This document shows positions 30,706-40,431 of a DNA stretch of 64,000 nt, piece after piece. The notes below the pieces were generated by a model, which was not told the origin of the DNA, made no database searches, and saw nothing but the letters and a program-made list of their open reading frames with translations. Every line of letters starts with the position of its first letter. The stretch's first letter is position 1. Both the position numbers and the translations under genes were made by a program. The stretch lies in assembly GCF_004792665.1 (NCBI RefSeq), contig NZ_SRZX01000001.1:558001-622000 (forward strand). The letters run 5' to 3'. The DNA is from Marinobacter orientalis. GTDB lineage: Bacteria; Pseudomonadota; Gammaproteobacteria; Pseudomonadales; Oleiphilaceae.

Positions 30706-32940
30706 ATGAGCATGGCCAAGGTAACAAAAATCCATAAACCTTGTGTGCCAATCAACCAGTCATTTCGCACCATCGCACGAACGTGTGGATTGATCTGGGG
30801 CCTCATCTTCGTTCTTGTCCTTGCCGGTTGCGAGGGGGATACCGGCGACGTTGGTCCGGCAGGACCTCCCGGCCCTTCCGGTCCTCCCGGATCTTTCAAT
30901 CAGGTTCCTGAAGAGCTGCAGATTCGTATAACCGATGTCTCCATCAATAGCGCCCCTGTCATTAAATTCGAAGCCACGGATCAATTCGGATTTCCGTTCG
31001 ACCAGTTAACCCAGGGGCAGCCATCTTTCACAATTGCCAAACTTGTTCCCGGTACGGGAGGCGACAGCGACCACTGGCAGAGCTACCTGAACCAGATAGA
31101 AGCGGCGGGTGTGGGCCCGGGAACCGAGGACGCTGTTCAGGCCAGAACGGAAAATGACGGCACCCTGGTCAACAATGGTGACGGCACCTATGAATACACC
31201 TTTGCCACTGATCTGGATTCCGTTACCGAGCCTGTCAGCGTCCCTTTTGAACCGGATCTGACGCACCGCGTGGGGCTTGAAATCCGCGGAAGCTTTCTTG
31301 GTGAATCCCTGCCGTTAACCAATGCAGTATTCACCTTTCAGCCCTCCAGCGGGCTGACTGATAACATACCCCAGCGAAAAATCGTTGCCCAGGCCTCCTG
31401 TAATTCCTGCCACGGGGAATTGCGCATGCATGGTGATGGCCGCCAGGATGTGGATCTCTGTGTGACCTGCCATAACCCCGGAAGCACCGACGCCAACAGT
31501 GGCAACAGCCTGGATTTCCGTGTCCTTACCCACAAGATCCACATGGGTGAGCAGTTGCCAAGCGTTGAGAGCGGCGGCGAATATGTCATTTACGGGTTCC
31601 GCGATTCCAGGCACGACTTTTCCGATGTTGCTTTCCCCCAAAGCCCGCAGACCTGCGTGAAATGCCATGACCCCGCCAGCAGCGAGACACCGGATGCCAG
31701 CAATATCGTTATGCGCCCGACCATTGAGTCCTGCGGTTCCTGCCATGACGACGTCGACTTCAGCGCGGGCGAGGCAGGCGGCCATCCCGGAGGCATCGTT
31801 ACAGACAACAGCGAATGTTCGGTTTGTCACGCAGAGAACAAGATTGCCGGATCGGTGCTGGAATCCCATGCCATTCCGGCCCAGGTTGCAGCCAGCCTGT
31901 TCAGCTACAACATCCTGGAAGTGAACAACACGATGCCGGGTGAATTTCCAAGCATCAAGTTTTCGGTGACAGATCCGACCAAGACCAACAACGACGACGA
32001 ACTGTATTATGATCTGAAGAATAATCCGGAATTCACCAGCAGCGAGAGCCGGCTGGCGGTGATTCTGGCATGGGATACCGGTGACTATACCAATGTGGGA
32101 AGTGGAAGTGCGCCCGCCAAAGTGGTTTCAATAAATGCTCTCGCCGACTCTACCGCCAACGGCGATGGCACATTCACGGTCGTCTCGCCAGTCGCCATTC
32201 CAGTAGACGTAGAGGGTTCAGGAGCCGTCGGCATTGAGGGACACCCGGCCGCCGATCCCGATGATGACGGTACCTATGACGTAGCCGTCCCGGTGACCGG
32301 CGCCGTACACTATTTCCCGATTACCGACACCCAGGTACAGCCGCGCCGCGAAGTTGTCGAACTGGCCAGTTGCCAGAACTGTCATGGCGAAAATGACGGG
32401 CTTTCGCTCCATGGCTCGAACCGGACCGATAATGTCCAGTTGTGTGTCATGTGCCATAACCCACGCGCCACCGACATTGCGCAGCGCCCAGCGGATAACT
32501 CAGAAGAGACGGCGATTGACTTCAAGCGACTGATACATGGAATTCATGGAGCCGACAAGCGCACCGACGATCTTATTGTTTTCGGCTTCGGCAGCACCCC
32601 TCATGATTTCAGCGAGGTACGTTACCCCCGGGACTCCGGTGACTGCGTGGCCTGCCATGCCGATGGTACCTTCGAGCTGCCGTTGCCCACAGGAGTGCTC
32701 GCAACAACAGTCGATACAGGGACAGACGTATCTAGTCAGAATGACGACCAGGTCATAACAGCAACAGCGTCAGTCTGTTCAGCGTGCCATGACGACGACA
32801 CTACCCAGACCCACATGGAACAGAATGGCGCGAGCTTTGGCCTTCTGGTAGAAGATACAGCCGACCTGGAAAGCTGCGCCGTTTGCCATGGTCCGGGCAG
32901 TATTGCCGACGTTCGTGCGGCCCACAATCTCAGCGACTGA
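30706..32940 (+). CDS. OmcA/MtrC-family decaheme outer-membrane lipoprotein cytochrome
   Basis: A cell-surface multiheme cytochrome expected to reduce extracellular acceptors. From the ATG at 30706 (AAGGAGACA precedes it) it is 744 aa. The signal peptide ends in lipobox LAGC, followed by a collagen-like GPAGPPGPSGPPG stretch. Ten CXXCH motifs fall into two pentaheme groups: CNSCH, CVTCH, CVKCH, CGSCH, CSVCH (about 231-374) and CQNCH, CVMCH, CVACH, CSACH, CAVCH (about 555-727), each preceded by a beta-rich domain, as in OmcA/MtrC. ATGs at 30616 and 30661 would lengthen the signal peptide improperly. It is followed by mtrA- and mtrB-like genes. Confidence 0.95.
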   Translation: MSMAKVTKIHKPCVPINQSFRTIARTCGLIWGLIFVLVLAGCEGDTGDVGPAGPPGPSGPPGSFNQVPEELQIRITDVSINSAPVIKFEATDQFGFPFDQLTQGQPSFTIAKLVPGTGGDSDHWQSYLNQIEAAGVGPGTEDAVQARTENDGTLVNNGDGTYEYTFATDLDSVTEPVSVPFEPDLTHRVGLEIRGSFLGESLPLTNAVFTFQPSSGLTDNIPQRKIVAQASCNSCHGELRMHGDGRQDVDLCVTCHNPGSTDANSGNSLDFRVLTHKIHMGEQLPSVESGGEYVIYGFRDSRHDFSDVAFPQSPQTCVKCHDPASSETPDASNIVMRPTIESCGSCHDDVDFSAGEAGGHPGGIVTDNSECSVCHAENKIAGSVLESHAIPAQVAASLFSYNILEVNNTMPGEFPSIKFSVTDPTKTNNDDELYYDLKNNPEFTSSESRLAVILAWDTGDYTNVGSGSAPAKVVSINALADSTANGDGTFTVVSPVAIPVDVEGSGAVGIEGHPAADPDDDGTYDVAVPVTGAVHYFPITDTQVQPRREVVELASCQNCHGENDGLSLHGSNRTDNVQLCVMCHNPRATDIAQRPADNSEETAIDFKRLIHGIHGADKRTDDLIVFGFGSTPHDFSEVRYPRDSGDCVACHADGTFELPLPTGVLATTVDTGTDVSSQNDDQVITATASVCSACHDDDTTQTHMEQNGASFGLLVEDTADLESCAVCHGPGSIADVRAAHNLSD

Positions 32941-32986
32941 TAACTGATCAATATACTGAAATAACAGCTTCAAAGAGGGAACAAAA

Positions 32987-33964
32987 GTGATCAGGACCGG
33001 CGACCGGAAACAGAGCTATCGTTCGCGCTTGATACTGGCCGGTGTGATTGTACTGGTCGGCTGGTTTGCCGGTGGCATTGACGGAATGGCACAAGACCAG
33101 GGGGATTCATCGACCCTGGAATATACTGCCGAAGGCGCTGATGCCTGCCTGGCCTGCCATGATGAAAACGGCGAAGTCCCTGTTATGGACATTTTCAAGA
33201 CACCTCATGCGGTACCGGGAGATGCAAGGACGCCGTTTGCACAGCATCAGTGTGAATCCTGCCATGGGCCCGGGGCTGAGCACGGCAAAAGGCTCCGCTT
33301 TAATCAGGAGCGCCCTCCCATTCCTGCATTTGGCGACAATGCCTTGTGGTCGAAACAGAAACAGAACGGTATCTGTCTCGACTGCCACCAGCGAGATCAG
33401 CGCATGCACTGGGATGGCGGGACCCATGAGCGACAGGACGTGGCTTGCATGGACTGTCACCAGGTGCATGTCAGTGAAGACCCGGTCACAGTGGCCCGGC
33501 GTGAAGCCGAAGTCTGCTCTGACTGCCACAGGGATGTCCAGGTCGAGTCTCACCAGATGTCATCGCATCCAATGCGTTTCGGTGACATGGCATGCTCGGA
33601 CTGCCATCAGCCCCACGGTTCTCTCAATACCGCCATGCTGAAAGAACCCACACTCAATGACAGCTGCTACAGCTGTCATGCTGATAAGCGCGGGCCGTTT
33701 CTCTGGGAGCATGCTCCTGTTGCTGACGACTGCACCAATTGTCATAGCCCCCATGGTTCCAATCACCCCGCATTGTTGAAGCAACGGCCTCCGCTGTTGT
33801 GTCAGAGTTGCCATTCCCGGATTGGCCATCCCAGTATTTCCCGCACCCCCGACGATTTGCCCGGGGGAAGGGCCTCGGCGTTCCTGCTCGGTGGGAGCTG
33901 TCTTAATTGCCATTCGAAGGTGCATGGCTCCAACCATCCTTCGGGAGCCAACCTGAGCCGCTGA
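32987..33964 (+). CDS. MtrA/DmsE-family periplasmic decaheme cytochrome c
   Basis: MtrA-type proteins form the electron wire through an MtrB barrel. The 325-aa protein starts at GTG 32987 behind GAGGG, has a signal peptide (hydrophobic 15-34, cleaved near DGMAQ), and ten CXXCH motifs between about residues 53 and 308: CLACH, CESCH, CLDCH, CMDCH, CSDCH twice, CYSCH, CTNCH, CQSCH, CLNCH. The recurring CxDCHQPHGS and CHSPHGS segments are typical of the DmsE/MtrA family. It lies between the decaheme lipoprotein gene and the barrel gene with short gaps. Confidence 0.95.
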   Translation: MIRTGDRKQSYRSRLILAGVIVLVGWFAGGIDGMAQDQGDSSTLEYTAEGADACLACHDENGEVPVMDIFKTPHAVPGDARTPFAQHQCESCHGPGAEHGKRLRFNQERPPIPAFGDNALWSKQKQNGICLDCHQRDQRMHWDGGTHERQDVACMDCHQVHVSEDPVTVARREAEVCSDCHRDVQVESHQMSSHPMRFGDMACSDCHQPHGSLNTAMLKEPTLNDSCYSCHADKRGPFLWEHAPVADDCTNCHSPHGSNHPALLKQRPPLLCQSCHSRIGHPSISRTPDDLPGGRASAFLLGGSCLNCHSKVHGSNHPSGANLSR

Positions 33965-33997
33965 CACACAGCGTCGGCATTAAAGGAGGACGAAGCC

Positions 33998-36082
33998 ATG
34001 CTGGCTCTGAAATCACAATGGATCCTGTCTTTTGGGGTTGCACTGGCTATCAGCCCTGCCGCTGTCATGGCTGAAACCGACGACGCGACTGAAGAATGCG
34101 AAGCCTGTGCCTTTGACTGGGAACCAAGAGGTTATGTAGAGGCTGGCGTTCTGTGGCTGGAGGACGATGAACCCGACTTTACCAATTATCGGGGGTTTGA
34201 CCGGGATGGCCTTTTCCTCAATGGTGCCATAGATGTTATCGAACGCAATGAGGATGGCACCTACTGGTCCCTGCAGGGCCAGAATCTGGGCCTTGGGTCG
34301 CGGAGCGCTGCCATCCGGGGTGGCAGGCAGGGAGCCGTGGATTACTTCCTTGACTACCAGGAGCTGAATCACGACTTGTACGACTCTACGAAAACCGTTT
34401 TTTCCGGAGTCGGCAGCGAGCGCCTGGAACTCCCCGCCAACTGGGTGCGAGGGGATACCACAAAAGACCTGACACGGCTCGATGTCGCTTTGCGGAATAT
34501 CGATATCGAACTGGAACGAAAGACGCTTGCCACCGGCCTGCGTTTCTTTCAGGGAGAGAACTGGGATTACAACTTCCAGTACACTGCGGATGAACGTGAT
34601 GGCACCCGGCTCATGGGCGGCAGTTTCCTGTTGCGCTCGGTGATTTTACCGGAGCCGGTGGATGATATTACCCACCGGTTCGACCTCTCGGTCGGTTACC
34701 TGGCAAAACTCTGGCAACTGCGCCTGGCCTATCATGGCTCGTTTTATGACAACGATAACGAGTCCCTGACCTGGGATAATCCCTTTACGGTTCCCGGCGA
34801 TGCCCCCCGGGGCAGATCAGCGGCAGCGCCGGATAACAGCTTCAATCGCCTGATGCTGTCAGGCGCCTTCCGCCCCACCCGCTGGCTCAGTGGTTCCGGG
34901 CACATTGCGGTGGGCCGCCTTGAGCAGGACGAATCTTTCATTCCCGCAACAATAAACCCGGACATAGGACCTGTCGGACTCCCCCGTCAGAACCTGGATG
35001 CGGAAGTGAATACCCTGAACGCTCGCCTGCGCCTGACCGGAAACGCTACCCGCCGGCTGACCCTCAAAGCGGAAGGGTTTTTTGATGAACGGGACAACGA
35101 TACTCCGGTGGACAACTATCGCCAGGTTGACACCGATCTTTTCCTGGCTGAACTTCGGGAAAACCGCCCTTACAGTTTCGAGAAAAGTGGTGGTGAGCTC
35201 AGTGCGGATTATCGGCTGACCAGCAACACCGACCTGAGCACAGGTTATGGCATAGAACGGTCCGAGTTTACCTTCCAGGAAGTGGATGCCACAGACACCG
35301 ATTTATATTTTGGCGAACTACGGACCCGGCCCGGGGAAAGAGTCGAGCTGCGACTGCGCCTGGGATGGGAAGATCGCGATATCGATGGTGACTATGATCC
35401 GCTCGAGGCCGTGCCGCCGGAAAATCCGCTGCTGCGGAAATTCAATCTTGCCGACCGTGATCGGCGTGAAATCAGAATAGCGGGTAATTACTACGCCAGT
35501 GAGCAGCTCAGCTTCGGACTGAACTCTGTATACGCCGACGATGACTACCATAACTCCGCCATTGGCCTGACTGAAGCACGCGACAGAATGGTCACGCTGG
35601 ACGCTTCCTGGTCTCCCGGCCAGAACCTCAACGCCTATGTTTATTTTACCCGCCAGAACATCGAGTCAGACATAGCCGGAAGCGAAAGCTTTGGACGACC
35701 GGACTGGTTTGCACAGCATGATGACACCATCAACACCTTCGGAGGTGGTGTTCAGGCCAGGGAAATAATTCCCCACCTCGAACTGGGAGTGGACCTGGCT
35801 TATACACGGTCCCGGGGAAATATATCGGTTGATTCGAGAACATCCGATCAGAAGTTCCCGCAACTGAAGGCAGACCGGGTCAGCACCCGGATTTATGGCG
35901 AGTATTCCGTTTCCGACAGATGGAGTTATCGCCTCGATTACTGGCTTGAACATTACGAACAGGAAGACTTTTTCATCGATGGCGTCGCCCCGGACACCAC
36001 GGACAACGTTCTGACTACCGGTCGCGTAAGCCCGGACTATGTCATCCATGCAGCAGGGATATCCGCAAGATACCGTTTCTGA
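33998..36082 (+). CDS. MtrB/PioB-family decaheme-associated outer membrane beta-barrel
   Basis: A porin-like sheath that holds an MtrA-type cytochrome across the outer membrane. The 694-aa protein has a signal peptide (cleaved near AVMAETDD), the N-terminal CxxC pair Cys34-Glu-Ala-Cys37 typical of MtrB, many alternating amphipathic strands, and a C-terminal Phe (ISARYRF). AAAGGAGGAC precedes the ATG. With the two preceding genes it makes a complete MtrCAB-type conduit. The family assignment is strong; the electron partner outside the cell is unknown. Confidence 0.93.
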   Translation: MLALKSQWILSFGVALAISPAAVMAETDDATEECEACAFDWEPRGYVEAGVLWLEDDEPDFTNYRGFDRDGLFLNGAIDVIERNEDGTYWSLQGQNLGLGSRSAAIRGGRQGAVDYFLDYQELNHDLYDSTKTVFSGVGSERLELPANWVRGDTTKDLTRLDVALRNIDIELERKTLATGLRFFQGENWDYNFQYTADERDGTRLMGGSFLLRSVILPEPVDDITHRFDLSVGYLAKLWQLRLAYHGSFYDNDNESLTWDNPFTVPGDAPRGRSAAAPDNSFNRLMLSGAFRPTRWLSGSGHIAVGRLEQDESFIPATINPDIGPVGLPRQNLDAEVNTLNARLRLTGNATRRLTLKAEGFFDERDNDTPVDNYRQVDTDLFLAELRENRPYSFEKSGGELSADYRLTSNTDLSTGYGIERSEFTFQEVDATDTDLYFGELRTRPGERVELRLRLGWEDRDIDGDYDPLEAVPPENPLLRKFNLADRDRREIRIAGNYYASEQLSFGLNSVYADDDYHNSAIGLTEARDRMVTLDASWSPGQNLNAYVYFTRQNIESDIAGSESFGRPDWFAQHDDTINTFGGGVQAREIIPHLELGVDLAYTRSRGNISVDSRTSDQKFPQLKADRVSTRIYGEYSVSDRWSYRLDYWLEHYEQEDFFIDGVAPDTTDNVLTTGRVSPDYVIHAAGISARYRF

Positions 36083-36212
36083 GCCCCGGAGATGACGGGC
36101 AAGATGCTTAATGCGAAGATGCGTACTTTCACATTCTGATCTTGTCTGGAGAAAGGCCGGTGGTGCTTCGTCCCGGGCATTTCTCGTTGATTCAGCAGCC
36201 CGAGGTGGACAG

Positions 36213-37181
36213 ATGACCGAGGAGCGATCCTCCCGATTGCAGAATTTCCCGATTTCCTGGTTTGCTGTGGTTATGGGAATGACCGGGTTCACAATTGCCT
36301 GGCACCACGCCGAAATCCTGCTGGCACTCCCTGTTCGACCAAGCCTTGTGTTGCTGGGCTTGACCATTATTACGTTTGTAATTCTGCTGGCGCTATACCT
36401 GGCAAAGATTCTGAAATACCCCAATCAGGTGAGAGCGGAATATTCACATCCGATAAATCTCAATTTTTTCCCGACCGTTTCCATTGGCCTGATTCTCATC
36501 AGCGTAGCGCTGCTACCCTATAGCAACCCGGTATCACTGGTCTGCTGGATTGCGGGCGCTACGTTGCACCTGGCGTTTACACTTCACGTGCTTTCGGTGT
36601 GGTTGCACCAGACCCACTTCGAGGTTGACCATCTTAATCCCGCCTGGTTTATTCCGGTTGTTGGCAATATCCTGGTACCCATTGCCGGCGTCAGCCATGC
36701 ATCACCGGAGATTTCCTGGTTTTTCTTCAGCATCGGCCTGATCTTCTGGCTGATACTCCTGACCATCATTTTCTACCGCATGCTGTTTCATCGGCCGCTG
36801 CCGGCAAGACTGCTGCCAACCCTGTTTATTTTGATCGCACCACCAGCGGCTGGCTTTATTTCCTGGCTGGAGCTTACTGGCGAGCTGGATGCCTTTGCCC
36901 GTATTCTCTATTATGTGGCTGTATTTCTGACGCTGATGTTGCTGACTCAGGTGAAACGTTTTCTGCAGCTGGAATTCTTTCTGTCCTCGTGGGCCTACTC
37001 CTTTCCCATGGCCGCCATCACCATTGCCACGTTCATTATGCACACGCAGCTTCAGCTGCCGTTTTTCAAAGGCCTTGGAGTGGTGCTTCTGATGTTGCTT
37101 ACCCTGCTGATTTCGGTTCTGGTGTGGAAAACCGCACAGGCGGTTCGGTGTAGGGCAATCGCTATCGAGATCGAGGATTAG
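36213..37181 (+). CDS. TDT/SLAC1/TehA-family transporter
   Basis: A ten-helix integral membrane protein of 322 aa from MTEERSSRLQNFPISWFAVVMGMTGF. The opening segment FPISWFAVVMGMTGFTIAW and HPINLNFFPTVSIGLILIS are typical of the tellurite-resistance/dicarboxylate transporter family that includes TehA, Mae1 and SLAC1 anion channels. The real substrate is not readable. The ATG at 36213 follows an AGGTGG; the 34 residues upstream do not look like the family. It follows the MtrB-like gene by 130 bp, with no clear terminator, so co-transcription is possible but functional linkage is not shown. Confidence 0.85.
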   Translation: MTEERSSRLQNFPISWFAVVMGMTGFTIAWHHAEILLALPVRPSLVLLGLTIITFVILLALYLAKILKYPNQVRAEYSHPINLNFFPTVSIGLILISVALLPYSNPVSLVCWIAGATLHLAFTLHVLSVWLHQTHFEVDHLNPAWFIPVVGNILVPIAGVSHASPEISWFFFSIGLIFWLILLTIIFYRMLFHRPLPARLLPTLFILIAPPAAGFISWLELTGELDAFARILYYVAVFLTLMLLTQVKRFLQLEFFLSSWAYSFPMAAITIATFIMHTQLQLPFFKGLGVVLLMLLTLLISVLVWKTAQAVRCRAIAIEIED

Positions 37182-37191
37182 GGGCGAGGAG

Positions 37192-37791
37192 ATGGAGCGA
37201 AACCGGAACGACGCCACCAGCATGCAACAACTCCTGGAACAGATCCGCGACTCGGCCGCAAGTTCCGGGCAGGTGTCCGTGGCCAGCATTCTTCACAGCG
37301 TAGGGGAACGATCCTTCGGGCCGGTGGTGTTGCTGGCCGGGCTCATTACCATCGCGCCACTGATCGGGGATATACCCGGTGTTCCGACCATTCTGGGAAC
37401 ACTTGTGGTACTCACGCTCGGGCAACTGTTGTTCCGGCGCCATTCCATCTGGCTGCCAGCCTGGGTCTCCCAGCGCTCCGTTCCGCAGGAAAAACTGTTG
37501 AAGGGAGTGGACTGGCTACAAAAGCCGGCGAGGTTTCTTGACCGCTGGACAGGACCGCGGCTGGTGTTTCTGGTGGACGGGCCGGGGCTTTATGTGATGG
37601 CGATTATCTGCATGCTGGTTGCCATGGCCATGCCGGCGATGGAAGTAGTGCCCTTCAGCGCCAATGGTGCCGGCGCGGCGCTGATAACCTTCGGGCTTGC
37701 AATTGTGGCGCGGGACGGGCTGCTGGCCATTGTGGCAACATCGCTTACACTGTTGACCGGTTGGCTCGTGTTGACAGGCCTGACGGGCTGA
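37192..37791 (+). CDS. ExoD-family exopolysaccharide synthesis protein
   Basis: A 199-aa membrane protein of the ExoD family, named after a Rhizobium exopolysaccharide gene; molecular function unknown. It contains the conserved SVASILHSVGERSFGPVVLLAGLITIAPL and the PTILGTLVVLTLGQLLFRR motif, with C-terminal helices from about residue 125. It follows the TDT transporter by 10 nt, so the pair is probably co-transcribed. Convergent with the lipoprotein gene beyond. Confidence 0.88.
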   Translation: MERNRNDATSMQQLLEQIRDSAASSGQVSVASILHSVGERSFGPVVLLAGLITIAPLIGDIPGVPTILGTLVVLTLGQLLFRRHSIWLPAWVSQRSVPQEKLLKGVDWLQKPARFLDRWTGPRLVFLVDGPGLYVMAIICMLVAMAMPAMEVVPFSANGAGAALITFGLAIVARDGLLAIVATSLTLLTGWLVLTGLTG

Positions 37792-37799
37792 CCCACCGG

Positions 37800-38672
37800 T
37801 TACCGCCTGCTGTCTTCAAGCTCCTCGAAAAACGCCAAGGTGCGTTCGCTGATTTCGCCCAGTCTGGCATCCCATTCCCGCCGGTAGCTTTCGAAGGCCT
37901 CGTCACTCAACGTCGAAAACCTGGCGCCCGCTTCTGCCAGCGCGCGGGAGCTGTCGGCAAGGGCGTCAAAATCTGGCTTGTCCAGCCTGTCACTGCTCTG
38001 GTTGAGGTCGGTAGCAGTCTGCTGCAGGGCACTGCGATCTCTTGCAGGGGCCTGTTGATTGTCTTCAAGGGCCTCTTCGATGGATTGCTCCAGCTCTTCC
38101 ATAAAATCCTGCAGTGCCTGGCTGTAGTCTTCCATGGCCTGCCTGGCCCGGCGGCTGGCCTCGCCGGAATAGGCTTCAAATTCGCGGGCCATGGCGTCCA
38201 TACGGATCGCAAGGTCGTCGGAGGATCGGCTGAAGGTAGCCGACAAACGTTCGCCCAGCCTGTTGATTTCGCCCATCAGCCCGTCCAGAGGCGAGGGATC
38301 CGTGATCGCCTTGCCGGTGCGGTCGTAGTCCACCAGCCAGTCGCCGTTCAGTTCCAGCAGATAGGTGACTATTTCCCGCCGCTGCCCCGAGGCACCGTTT
38401 TCAGACGGCAAGCGGGTAACAATCGTGGCTTCGTGGTCGTCAATGATGACCCGGCCAAAGTCGGGTACGGTGTTCAGCCAGTCGCGGGCATAGCCGTCAA
38501 AATCGGAGGGTCGGGCAAGCGTTGAAAGGTCGGCGACGGCATCCGCATCGTTCTCGGCCATGGCCTGCCAGAATTCGGCAGCCACTTCCTGGGGTGTTTC
38601 CGGCTTACTGCAGCCGGCTACAACAGTCATAACCAGCCCCAGCAACGCTAACCTGAACCAAGTGTCATTCAT
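37800..38672 (-). CDS. Hypothetical lipoprotein with coiled-coil
   Basis: A 290-aa protein with a signal peptide and lipobox VAGC (Cys21), so a predicted lipoprotein. Residues 26-110 look like a small NTF2/DUF4878-type domain (TPQEVAAEFWQAMAENDADAVADLS ... WLVDYDRTGKAI). The rest is helical, rich in Glu, Ala, Gln and Ser, and likely coiled-coil. I cannot assign a function. It follows the acetolactate-synthase-like gene by 50 nt on the same strand and may share its transcript. Confidence 0.75.
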   Translation of the reverse strand: MNDTWFRLALLGLVMTVVAGCSKPETPQEVAAEFWQAMAENDADAVADLSTLARPSDFDGYARDWLNTVPDFGRVIIDDHEATIVTRLPSENGASGQRREIVTYLLELNGDWLVDYDRTGKAITDPSPLDGLMGEINRLGERLSATFSRSSDDLAIRMDAMAREFEAYSGEASRRARQAMEDYSQALQDFMEELEQSIEEALEDNQQAPARDRSALQQTATDLNQSSDRLDKPDFDALADSSRALAEAGARFSTLSDEAFESYRREWDARLGEISERTLAFFEELEDSRR

Positions 38673-38722
38673 CCAACCGCCCTCAAATCGATGTCAATTC
38701 AGCGCGAATGATACTACACCGG

Positions 38723-40393
38723 CTAAAGGTTGCAGGTCAGCTTTACCAATTCTTCATCAAAAACGCGACGGTTCTCACTATAGTCCACGGGGACTTCAAC
38801 CAGATGCACGCCGCCAGCGGTCAGGGCCTTTTTCAGCGTGGGTTGAAGGTCTTCGGTGCGGGTAATGCGGTGGCCGGCAGCGCCATAGGCATCGGCGTAC
38901 TTTACGAAGTCCGGATTGTTGTAATCAAGCCCGAAATTCTCAAAACCTTCCTGGGCCTGCTTCCACTTGATCATGCCGTAGGCATTATCGTTAATAATGA
39001 GTATGACGAGGTTGAGCTTCAGCCGCACGGCAGTTTCCAGTTCCTGACTGTTCATCATGAAGCCACCGTCACCACAAATCGCCATCACTTTCAGATGCGG
39101 ATACAGCATGGCAGCCATCATCGCGCTCGGCAGGCCGGCACCCATGGATGCCAGGGCGTTATCCAGCAGCACCGTGTTGTTGTCATAGGCGGGGTAATTG
39201 CGGGCAAACCAGAGTTTGTACATGCCGTTGTCGAGAGCGATGATACCGTCTTCCGGCATAACCTGGCGTACATCGTGGACGATGCGCTGGGGGATGACGG
39301 GGAAGCGACCGTCATCAACTTTGCTGCCCAGATGACTGTCCACCGACGCTTTTACCTCCATAAAGCGGGTGAAGTCGTGGGAGGAGCATTGGCCACAGCT
39401 TTCCGCCAGGTATTCCACACTATCGGCGATATCCCCCACCACTTCGTGCTGGGGAAAATAGACCGGGTCCACATCCGCGCCGCTGAAATTCACATGGATA
39501 ACCTGCTTGCCGCCGGGCTTCATGAAGAACGGCGGCTTCTCGACCAGGTCGTGCCCCACGTTGATTACCAGGTCGGCGTGGTCGATGGCGCAGTGTACGA
39601 AGTCGCCGGCAGAAAGTGCAGCATTACCCAGATAACGGGGGTGGCGCTCATCCACGACACCCTTGCCCATCTGTGTTGTAAAGAACGGGATACCCGTCAC
39701 GTTCACCAGATGGATCAGCGCCTGGGATACACGTTTACGGTTGGCGGCGGCGCCAATCATGATCAGCGGATGTCTCGCCCTGTTGATCATGTCACAGGCA
39801 ATGTCCAGGCTCTTGGTACTGGCAGAAGGCCTGCGGGCATCACTGGGCCGGAAAATATGAGCGTCGTCATCTGCCATTTCCGAGGCAATATCTTCGGGCA
39901 ATTCCAGATGGACCGCGCCCGGGCGCTCTTCTGCGGCGAGGCGGAAGGCCTCCCGCATCTTGGCGGGAATGGTGTTGGCGTTGCTGATCTGGCGGGTGTA
40001 CTTGGTGATCGGGCCCATCAGGTTCACCACGTCCAGAATCTGGAACAGGCCCTGTTTCGAAGACTTGATGGGTTTCTGCCCGGAGATCATCATCATGGGC
40101 ATACCGCCCAGTTGGGCGTACGCGGCGGCGGTTACCAGGTTGGTGGCTCCGGGACCAAGAGTAGACAGGCAAACACCCACGCGGCCTGTCAGGCGCCCGT
40201 AGGTGGCGGCCATAAAGCCCGCCGCCTGTTCATGGCGGTTGAGGATCAGCTCGATACTGGATTCACGCAGAGCCTCCAGCAGGTCCAGATTCTCCTCCCC
40301 CGGCACCGCGAAAATATAGCGAACGCCCTCGTTTTCCAGGGCATGGACAAACAACTCGGCACCGTTGCGGCGACCAATCGACTCTGCGGTCAT
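38723..40393 (-). CDS. Thiamine-diphosphate enzyme, acetolactate-synthase-like
   Basis: A 556-aa ThDP-dependent enzyme resembling catabolic acetolactate synthase (AlsS) and the IlvB large subunit. The N-terminal PYR domain has the catalytic Glu in LNRHEQAAGFMA, the central domain binds nucleotide-like cofactor, and the ThDP/Mg motif is GDGGFMMNSQELETAVRLKLN...NDNAYG. The C-terminus EVPVDYSENRRVFDEEL is AlsS-like. The ATG at 40393 has AGGAGACAGG upstream. No regulatory subunit gene (ilvN/ilvH) is next to it, which favours a catabolic or stand-alone enzyme; substrate is uncertain. Confidence 0.85.
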   Translation of the reverse strand: MTAESIGRRNGAELFVHALENEGVRYIFAVPGEENLDLLEALRESSIELILNRHEQAAGFMAATYGRLTGRVGVCLSTLGPGATNLVTAAAYAQLGGMPMMMISGQKPIKSSKQGLFQILDVVNLMGPITKYTRQISNANTIPAKMREAFRLAAEERPGAVHLELPEDIASEMADDDAHIFRPSDARRPSASTKSLDIACDMINRARHPLIMIGAAANRKRVSQALIHLVNVTGIPFFTTQMGKGVVDERHPRYLGNAALSAGDFVHCAIDHADLVINVGHDLVEKPPFFMKPGGKQVIHVNFSGADVDPVYFPQHEVVGDIADSVEYLAESCGQCSSHDFTRFMEVKASVDSHLGSKVDDGRFPVIPQRIVHDVRQVMPEDGIIALDNGMYKLWFARNYPAYDNNTVLLDNALASMGAGLPSAMMAAMLYPHLKVMAICGDGGFMMNSQELETAVRLKLNLVILIINDNAYGMIKWKQAQEGFENFGLDYNNPDFVKYADAYGAAGHRITRTEDLQPTLKKALTAGGVHLVEVPVDYSENRRVFDEELVKLTCNL

Positions 40394-40431
40394 CCTGTCT
40401 CCTGTTATCTCAACGCCTGTCACAACGAAGC

